This document shows, in pieces, positions 35,381 to 40,504 of a DNA stretch of 40,504 nucleotides. The stretch covers positions 1 to 40,504 of the forward strand of contig JANYDU010000003.1 of assembly GCA_025359805.1 (NCBI GenBank). Reading direction: 5' to 3'. The DNA is from Bacteroidota bacterium. Lineage in GTDB: Bacteria > Bacteroidota > Bacteroidia > UKL13-3. The notes under the pieces are model-generated. The model searched no databases, was not told the DNA's origin, and saw only the letters and a program-made list of their open reading frames with translations. A program made the translations under genes and the position numbers. The number at the start of each line of letters is the position of its first letter. Position 1 is the first letter of the stretch.

Positions 35381-38050
35381 TTACTTCCCCAACTTCACCC
35401 GTTCTTCGCCAAACTCTAAAATGCCATCAATAAATTCAAACGGTTTGTAATTATTAATTGCACATTGATGAAAGATACATGTTGCGGGTGTCATGCCAGG
35501 AAGTGAGTTTACCTCAATAAAAATTACATCCACTTTATTGTTTTTATAAATGCGCACAAACGCATCAATGCGGCAATAGCCTTCTACCTTTAGTACCTTG
35601 GCTACTTCTTTTATTTTTTGACGAACTTGCTCGCTAATTAATTTCTGAGCTTTTGCATGTGGTGAAAATCTAGCGGGAGTAATATTTTGCCCTTGCCCTG
35701 CTAAAAATTTTTCTTCCAAACTCAATATATCTCCTTCGGCTAATGTTTCACTGGGTTCAAAAATTTCATACTTCACTTTTCCTTTTTCGTAATGAGTGAG
35801 CATGCCTCCAGTTACTTCCAAAAAATGAACTGCATTGCCTCTATCCACAAATTTTTCTACTAAAAAATATTTTTTCTTAGGAAATTCTTCCTTTGGTTTC
35901 AGACCAAGTTTTTTTGCAAGCTCAGGAGTTATCAATAACGATTCTCTAAAAACGCCTTCGGCATAATGCAATAGTTCATCCCGTGTTTTTATTTTTTTTA
36001 CAGCACTGCTACATCCGTCATCGGCAGGTTTGGCAATTAATGGATAACCAATTTTTTCTACCTTATTAACCCATTCATTTTTATTTTTTTTCCAATCTTC
36101 TTCAATCACCAGCAAATGATCCGCTACTAAAAAACCATGCTTTTTAAGCAATTCATTGGTATCAAATTTATTGATGGTAATGCGAGAACTATCCACCCCA
36201 GAACCATTGTATGGAATTTTATATTTGTTCAATTCCATCTGTACTTGCCCATCTTCACCTGGTCTGCCATGCAATGCAATAAAAACTGCATCCGTCATTT
36301 TTGATAATTCTTTATAGGAAATTTTTCTGGGTTCGAACAAATTATTTCCAGAAGAATATTTATTAATGATGTCTTTACAATCATCAATAATTTTATTAAC
36401 CACAGGAGCACGTTTAAAGTGCATTACCTTTTCTTTAATGTCATCCGCGTTGTCTTTCAACATTACATTTATGGGCAATAAAAATAATTCGTGGGCGGTA
36501 TCATTGCCTGTAACAAAAACAGGAAACGGAGTAAATTGAGTGGATGAAGCCAATTTTTCATAAATATTTCTTCCACTTTCAACAGAGATATGGCGTTCGG
36601 TTGAATAGCCCCCCATAAAAACTGCCACACGTTTTTTACCTGATTTTTTATTTTGTGTTTTGTTCAATTTCTTATCCAACCCATCCAATAATTTTTTGAA
36701 TGAATGATGAACAGGTAACGTTGAAATTCTTTCGGCAATAGAGGAACGAATAATGAATGTTAAAAACTGCGAAGGATTTAAACCAATTTCGGCAGCTTGA
36801 TGAAAAAAGAAAGAAGAAGGCATCATTCCTGATGTGGTGTTTGGATCATTCAAAAACAGTTCACCTTTTTTATTAATGAATCCATCAATACGGGCATATA
36901 CATTAAACTTAAAGAACTCAAATAATGTTACACATTCTTTACGAATACGCTGTACATCTTTTTCGGGCAAATCAATTGGAGTAATTTTTCTGGATAATCC
37001 AGGCATGTATTTACTTCGGTAATCATATACTTCTTTGCCTTTCACAATTTCAGTTGGAGGTAATGCTACTGAAGTTCCATCATCCTTGCGCAATACAATA
37101 CAAGAAAATTCTCTGCCTTCAATAAATGATTCTAAGAGTGCTTCTGTTTCACTATAAATTCCTTCTAATAAAATTTCGTTATGCTTTTTAAAATGTTTAT
37201 TTAGTAAGCTTATTAATTCATCAGGATGATAAATAATTTTATCGTTATGCAAACAAGGCAAACCAATTCCTTCTTTAATATCGGATAGCTTTTGGATGAA
37301 ATTAATTTGCTCTTCTTTTGATTTATCTATCCATTCTTTTTGTGTGATGCGTTGCATAAAAAATGCTTTGTTCAATCCTGCTTCAAAAGCTTCCAAATCA
37401 TCTTTAGATAAGACAGTAACCCCAACAGATGAACCTTGATTGGCAGGTTTTATCACAAACGGAAAATTTAGTTTTTTTTGAACTTGCTTATATATATTTT
37501 TCTTATTACCACTTACCCATTCTTGTTTACTAATGCTCGTCCATGCTGGCGAATTAAATCCGGCATGTTGCATCATAGCTTTTTGCACTTTTTTATGCAT
37601 ACCAATAGCTGATGGCAAAATCCCCGAACCACTATATGGAATTCCATGCCACTCCAATAAACCTTGTATAGTTCCATCTTCACCAAATGCACCATGCAAA
37701 GCTAAAAATGCAAAATCAATATGCTTATTTAAATCTTCTGCCGAAATAATTTTTCCAAGCTGGGAAGCCATTTTTTTTCCATTATCTTTATAAGCGCTTT
37801 CTATACTCTCTGTATAAATCTGAATATTACTTTTTGAGTTAAGAAGGTATTCAACAGGTGGGTAAAAATCTTTAATACTTCCCTTATAAATATATTTCCA
37901 ATCGAGCAGAATGAAGTTGTTAAAACTATCTACAAAAATGGGAATGGTTTCAAATAATGTTTTATCTAAATTATCGTAAACTGTACGTCCGCCTGCAAAT
38001 GAAACCTCGCGCTCGCGTGAATTGCCTCCAAAAAAAATACCTATTCTCAT
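35381..38050 (-). CDS. ddl: Tandem D-alanine--D-alanine ligase (two fused Ddl units)
   Basis: At 889 residues this is about 2.5 times a normal Ddl (300-370). Unit 1 (1-468) has the substrate loop GGNSREREVS, HGAFGEDG (119-126), KPANQGSSVG (201-210), RIDGF (387-391) and NDPNTTSG (401-408). Unit 2 (472-889) has GGYSTERHIS, HGRPGEDG (594-601), KPADDGCSSA (674-683), RIDAF (827-831) and EVNSLPGMT (846-854). Unit 2 keeps the canonical metal-site Glu-Val-Asn; unit 1 has Asp-Pro-Asn. A Lys-rich linker (455-475) joins them. Both may bind ATP, but the units are divergent, so one may have another role. An exact -7 element precedes it. Confidence 0.9.
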   Translation of the reverse strand: MRIGIFFGGNSREREVSFAGGRTVYDNLDKTLFETIPIFVDSFNNFILLDWKYIYKGSIKDFYPPVEYLLNSKSNIQIYTESIESAYKDNGKKMASQLGKIISAEDLNKHIDFAFLALHGAFGEDGTIQGLLEWHGIPYSGSGILPSAIGMHKKVQKAMMQHAGFNSPAWTSISKQEWVSGNKKNIYKQVQKKLNFPFVIKPANQGSSVGVTVLSKDDLEAFEAGLNKAFFMQRITQKEWIDKSKEEQINFIQKLSDIKEGIGLPCLHNDKIIYHPDELISLLNKHFKKHNEILLEGIYSETEALLESFIEGREFSCIVLRKDDGTSVALPPTEIVKGKEVYDYRSKYMPGLSRKITPIDLPEKDVQRIRKECVTLFEFFKFNVYARIDGFINKKGELFLNDPNTTSGMMPSSFFFHQAAEIGLNPSQFLTFIIRSSIAERISTLPVHHSFKKLLDGLDKKLNKTQNKKSGKKRVAVFMGGYSTERHISVESGRNIYEKLASSTQFTPFPVFVTGNDTAHELFLLPINVMLKDNADDIKEKVMHFKRAPVVNKIIDDCKDIINKYSSGNNLFEPRKISYKELSKMTDAVFIALHGRPGEDGQVQMELNKYKIPYNGSGVDSSRITINKFDTNELLKKHGFLVADHLLVIEEDWKKNKNEWVNKVEKIGYPLIAKPADDGCSSAVKKIKTRDELLHYAEGVFRESLLITPELAKKLGLKPKEEFPKKKYFLVEKFVDRGNAVHFLEVTGGMLTHYEKGKVKYEIFEPSETLAEGDILSLEEKFLAGQGQNITPARFSPHAKAQKLISEQVRQKIKEVAKVLKVEGYCRIDAFVRIYKNNKVDVIFIEVNSLPGMTPATCIFHQCAINNYKPFEFIDGILEFGEERVKLGK

Positions 38051-38078
38051 TATGTTAATTTAGTAATTGCTGATGAAA

Positions 38079-38086
38079 CAAATATA
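38079..38086 (-). promoter_or_regulatory. -7 element of ddl
   Basis: The minus strand reads TATATTTG, an exact TAnnTTTG match. The ddl ATG is 28 nt downstream, giving a leader of about 22 nt. Confidence 0.5.
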
Positions 38087-38161
38087 TATTCTTTGGTATA
38101 GATAGCCTTGTGTATTATTCACAAGTTTTTGTATGATGTATGATAATTTACTAAAGTTCCC

Positions 38162-38169
38162 TACTTTTG
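38162..38169 (+). promoter_or_regulatory. -7 element of the TlpA-like gene
   Basis: TACTTTTG is an exact TAnnTTTG match. It falls inside the 5' part of a longer frame starting at 38133, so the ATG at 38190 is the likelier start. Confidence 0.5.
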
Positions 38170-38189
38170 ATTCAGCAAATTCAACTAAC

Positions 38190-38690
38190 ATGAAGAACAT
38201 TATCTTATCTATATTTCTTTTGAGCAGTATTATTTCAATAGCTCAAAACACACAAACTATGCCCGAGATTGTTTTAAAAGATGTAAATGGAAAAAATAAA
38301 AATGCAGGGGATTATTCAAAGAATGGAAAAATTACTATTATCTCATTTTGGGCAACTTGGTGTACACCTTGTAAAAAAGAATTGGTTAATATTAATGATA
38401 ATATGTTGGATGATTGGAAAACAAAATATGGTGTAGAACTTGTTGCAGTTTCAACAGATAACTCAAAAAATGCACTTAAAGTAAAACCTTATGTTGATGG
38501 AATGGGTTGGAGTTTTGATTGTTTGTTGGATGTGAACGAGGATTTAAAACGTGCCTTAAATGCTCCAATAGTTCCCTATACTGTTCTATTAGATCGTTCG
38601 GGAAATATCGTTTACACGCATGTAGGCTATATGGAAGGCGATGAATTTATGCTGGAAGAAAAAATAAAAGCCATTGCGGGTAAAAAATAA
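38190..38690 (+). CDS. TlpA/ResA-like periplasmic thiol-disulfide protein
   Basis: From the ATG at 38190 the product is 166 residues with a signal peptide ending near ISIAQ (19). The thioredoxin-fold domain has the redox motif WCTPC at 57-61 (FWATWCTPCKKEL), and the cis-Pro segment APIVPYTVLLD near 130. Such proteins reduce or shuffle periplasmic disulfides, often for cytochrome c maturation. An upstream start at 38133 would put 19 unlikely residues before the signal peptide, and a promoter match lies in that stretch. It is divergent from ddl. The multiheme cytochrome nearby is a possible client; this is inference. Confidence 0.9.
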   Translation: MKNIILSIFLLSSIISIAQNTQTMPEIVLKDVNGKNKNAGDYSKNGKITIISFWATWCTPCKKELVNINDNMLDDWKTKYGVELVAVSTDNSKNALKVKPYVDGMGWSFDCLLDVNEDLKRALNAPIVPYTVLLDRSGNIVYTHVGYMEGDEFMLEEKIKAIAGKK

Positions 38691-38711
38691 TTTTGAACCA
38701 CCTCATAAAAT

Positions 38712-38744
38712 AAAAAAGCAACCCTATTATCAGGTTGCTTTTTT
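38712..38744. terminator. Bidirectional terminator
   Basis: The arms AAAAAAGCAACC (38712-38723) and GGTTGCTTTTTT (38733-38744) flank a 9-nt loop. It serves the TlpA-like gene (plus) and the small basic protein gene (minus), which converge here. Confidence 0.85.
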
Positions 38745-38766
38745 CAATTTCATACAAAAACAATTA

Positions 38767-38907
38767 TTAATCTTCTACAATAACTACCTTTTCAGTATTA
38801 GGAGATTTTACGTTAACAAGCTTAGTATTTAACTTAATAGCTTGTGTACGCTGACGTGAAACTGTTTTATTTTTTCTGTCTTTTCTTTTGTATCTAGTGA
38901 ATGCCAT
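38767..38907 (-). CDS. Small basic protein of unknown function (46 residues)
   Basis: A 46-residue ORF reads MAFTRYKRKDRKNKTVSRQR at its start and ends NTEKVVIVED. Fourteen residues are Lys or Arg, mostly in the first half, and the tail is acidic. It has a convincing promoter (TTG and TATATTCG 20 nt apart), a short leader and a terminator, which argues for a real gene. I do not recognise the family. The composition is like small ribosomal or RNA-binding proteins. Confidence 0.7.
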   Translation of the reverse strand: MAFTRYKRKDRKNKTVSRQRTQAIKLNTKLVNVKSPNTEKVVIVED

Positions 38908-38928
38908 AATCTGATGTTTTTCGGGTGG

Positions 38929-38959
38929 CGAATATATAAGTGTTTTTTTGATTTGCCAA
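38929..38959 (-). promoter_or_regulatory. Promoter of the 46-residue protein gene
   Basis: On the minus strand TTG (38957-38959) is 20 nt from TATATTCG (38929-38936), a 7-of-8 match to TAnnTTTG at typical spacing. The ATG is at 38907. The plus strand of the same region holds a weaker candidate for the Bax-inhibitor gene. Confidence 0.5.
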
Positions 38960-38995
38960 TTTTTTCTATTTTTACACCCTAATTTAAATATAAAG

Positions 38996-39721
38996 ATGGA
39001 AAATAATCCTTTTGAAACTTCACAATATCAAGGCAAAGACCTCAGTGTATCAAAGTCTTTTATGTCGTCCGTTTTTTCTTGGATGTTTGTTGCATTGCTC
39101 ATTTCAGCTATAATGGCATTTGGTTTCAGTCAGTCCGAAGAACTATTAAAACTCTTAATAAACTTTGAAACAGGCAAGTTAAATATATTTGGATATGTAA
39201 CCTTATTCGCACCTTTGCTCTTTGTAATGGCAATAGGAATGGGTTTTAATCGTTTTTCATATCCAGTTATTTTAATGCTTTTCTTAGCTTTCGCTACCAT
39301 TAACGGAATAAGTTTAAGCTTTATCTTTTTAGCTTATAACCTCGGAACTATTTACACCACTTTTGGAATTTCGGCAGTTACTTTTGGGGTAATGGCGGTT
39401 GCCGGTTACACTACTAAAAAAGATCTTACAGGTTTTGGAAGCATTATGTTTATGGGATTAATAGGAATTATTATTGCTTCATTGGTTAATTTATTTTTGC
39501 ATAGCAGCCAAATGGATTATATCATCAGCTTTATTGGAGTGCTTGTATTTACAGGACTTACTGCTTATGATGTACAAAAACTAAAAGTAATTGGAAGTGG
39601 AGTTGCATTTGAAGAAAAACAAACAGCCAATAAGTTAGCCATAATGGGCGCATTAAATCTTTACTTAGATTTTATCAATCTGTTTTTGTTCTTGCTTCGC
39701 ATTTTTGGAAGAAGAAAATAA
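38996..39721 (+). CDS. Bax inhibitor-1/YccA family membrane protein
   Basis: From the ATG at 38996 the product is 241 residues with seven hydrophobic segments, the BI-1 (TMBIM) layout. Family features are FMSSVFSWMFVALLISA in helix 1, the long central FAPLLFVMAIGMG and ITTFGISAVTFGVMAVAGY-like segments, LTAYDVQKLK near residue 195, and the C-terminal LYLDFINLFLFLLRIFG. Bacterial members may act as Ca2+ channels or as modulators of membrane proteolysis; the role here is unknown. A TTG at 38948 would add 16 residues and lies in the promoter region, so I rejected it. Confidence 0.92.
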   Translation: MENNPFETSQYQGKDLSVSKSFMSSVFSWMFVALLISAIMAFGFSQSEELLKLLINFETGKLNIFGYVTLFAPLLFVMAIGMGFNRFSYPVILMLFLAFATINGISLSFIFLAYNLGTIYTTFGISAVTFGVMAVAGYTTKKDLTGFGSIMFMGLIGIIIASLVNLFLHSSQMDYIISFIGVLVFTGLTAYDVQKLKVIGSGVAFEEKQTANKLAIMGALNLYLDFINLFLFLLRIFGRRK

Positions 39722-39744
39722 TTTCAGAGTATTACATAAAAATT

Positions 39745-39784
39745 AAAAACATCAATAGGCTAATGCTTATTGATGTTTTTTTTT
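39745..39784 (+). terminator. Terminator of the Bax-inhibitor-1 gene
   Basis: A 13-bp stem, AAAAACATCAATA with TATTGATGTTTTT, and a loop of about 10 nt is followed by a T-run. Confidence 0.88.
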
Positions 39785-40051
39785 GTAGCCTGTGGGTTGA
39801 AATTATCGAACTTTTTAAACGACTTTAATTTATTAATAAATCTGTGATGCAGATGAAACGTCTTAATACATTCTAAAGTTTTAGGGAACATAATTTCAAT
39901 TTATTAATTCACGATGGTTCTGAAACTTCAACTCAAAATATAACGTTAATCTACCGTTTTGTATTCTTCATTGTAACCCGATGGAATTGGATAGCGTGTT
40001 CCGCGCTACATGGTAGCTTGCTTCTCCCGCTAAGCCGGATTTGCATTTTTC
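39785..40051. other. Intergenic region with a G+C-rich structured segment
   Basis: The span from 39722 to 40096 has no gene. After the terminator the sequence is AT-rich until about 39970. From 39990 to 40045 it becomes clearly G+C-rich and holds several short overlapping hairpins: TAGCG/CGCTA (39992 and 40004), GCTAC/GTAGC (40005 and 40013) and GCTT/AAGC. The first two share bases, so they exclude each other. I see no tRNA or ORF. It could be a REP-like repeat or remnant. Confidence 0.5.
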
Positions 40052-40088
40052 AAAAAGCAACTTCATCATTCAGTGTTCTGTGCTTTTT
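40052..40088 (-). terminator. Candidate terminator of the partial T9SS gene
   Basis: The arms AAAAAGCA (40052-40059) and TGCTTTTT (40081-40088) give an 8-bp stem with a 21-nt loop. On the minus strand it starts 9 nt past the TAG stop of the partial gene. Confidence 0.5.
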
Positions 40089-40096
40089 TTAAATGA

Positions 40097-40504
40097 CTAT
40101 TCTTTCACAAACTTCAATCTGCTTATTTCTTCTCCATGTTGAATGGTTAGCAGATAAGCTCCCATATTTAATTCCTCAATCGGTAGTGAAAAATTATTGC
40201 TTTCATTTTCAATGGTTGTTTCCAGTACTTTTCTGCCTAACATATCCATTACAATAAGCTGAGTACCTTTTAAACTGCATTGGTTATTTGATATAGTCAG
40301 GTTTGTATGAGCCGGATTTGGAGCAATGGTAATTGTGTTTATGTTTTCTTTAACAGTGTTTATGGAAACAATATCCGAATACTCAAATTCACCATCCATA
40401 TCTATTTGTTTGAGGCGATAGTAAATAGTTAAGGCTTCATGGTTTATAGTAAATGGCTGGTTATCTGTAAACTCATAACGGTGCATTTCATTTGTTGTTC
40501 CGTT
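40097..40504 (-). CDS. C-terminal part of a T9SS type A sorted protein (cut by window edge)
   Basis: The frame is open from the right edge to a TAG at 40097-40099, 135 residues. It begins in the Ig-like pre-tail module (TIYYRLKQIDMDGEFEYSDI), also seen in the proteins at 12522 and 15717. It then enters the type A sorting domain: IAPNPAHTNLTISN, a QLIVMDMLGRKVLET strand, and a MGAYLLTIQHGEEISRLKF end. So the full protein is a type IX secretion substrate whose function lies outside the window. An internal ATG at 40486 is unlikely to be the true start. Confidence 0.88.
   Translation of the reverse strand, partial: NGTTNEMHRYEFTDNQPFTINHEALTIYYRLKQIDMDGEFEYSDIVSINTVKENINTITIAPNPAHTNLTISNNQCSLKGTQLIVMDMLGRKVLETTIENESNNFSLPIEELNMGAYLLTIQHGEEISRLKFVKE

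Noticed and set aside
38948..38995. TTG extension of the Bax-inhibitor-1 protein
   Set aside because: It lies in the promoter region, and the ATG at 38996 gives a normal N-terminus.
39985..40050. tRNA or integron attC site
   Set aside because: No cloverleaf with a TTCGANNC T-loop and no paired attC core sites or integrase gene.

Overview
The window is a compact, AT-rich (by eye roughly one third G+C) chromosomal segment of a Bacteroidota bacterium, possibly Chitinophagales or a neighbouring order. The lineage call rests on several things: the order rpmB-rpmG-DUF4295-ftsY-rimO, four proteins with C-terminal type IX secretion (T9SS) sorting domains, a bacillithiol gene (bshC), promoter-like sites matching the Bacteroidota -7 consensus TAnnTTTG, and a general lack of Shine-Dalgarno sequences. 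No tRNA, rRNA, CRISPR array, prophage or insertion sequence was found.

Layout. 1-7971 is mostly minus strand: the 5' part of mutS, an outer-membrane barrel protein with a SPOR domain, bshC, rimO, ftsY and the small ribosomal operon rpmB-rpmG-DUF4295. A trmH-like methyltransferase lies on the plus strand. 8115-12346 (plus) holds an enoyl-CoA hydratase, queA and gyrB. 12522-18113 holds two large divergent T9SS-secreted surface proteins. 18180-21723 (plus) holds a chromate transporter, a CarboxypepD_reg-like protein, mnmD and an FAD oxidoreductase; the last two look like a split MnmC. 21703-25406 holds an unrecognised lipoprotein/envelope protein pair, a dipeptide epimerase and nnr. smpB follows on the plus strand. 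25969-38050 is a long minus-strand run: a HAD phosphatase, kdsA, a broken acetyltransferase, kdsD, efp, a heptaheme cytochrome with TPR repeats, a rhodanese, a T9SS protein, a PASTA protein and an 889-residue tandem Ddl. The right end holds a TlpA-like thioredoxin, a 46-residue basic protein, a Bax-inhibitor-1 protein, a G+C-rich structured spacer and the C-terminus of a fourth T9SS protein.

Functional themes are: translation and tRNA modification (rpmB, rpmG, DUF4295, rimO, queA, mnmD plus oxidoreductase, trmH-like, smpB, efp); the envelope (Kdo synthesis by KdsD and KdsA, D-Ala-D-Ala ligation, PASTA and SPOR proteins, dipeptide epimerase for peptidoglycan recycling, T9SS substrates); and thiol/redox functions (bshC, TlpA, rhodanese, multiheme cytochrome, nnr). 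The most unusual items are the tandem Ddl polypeptide, the split MnmC pair, an EF-P without lysine at the usual modification site, degenerate 14-nt repeats at two spacers, a frameshifted acetyltransferase inside the Kdo gene run, a near-perfect Shine-Dalgarno before rpmG, and the structured G+C-rich island near 39990-40045. I saw no clearly new multi-gene system; most of the window is core chromosome.
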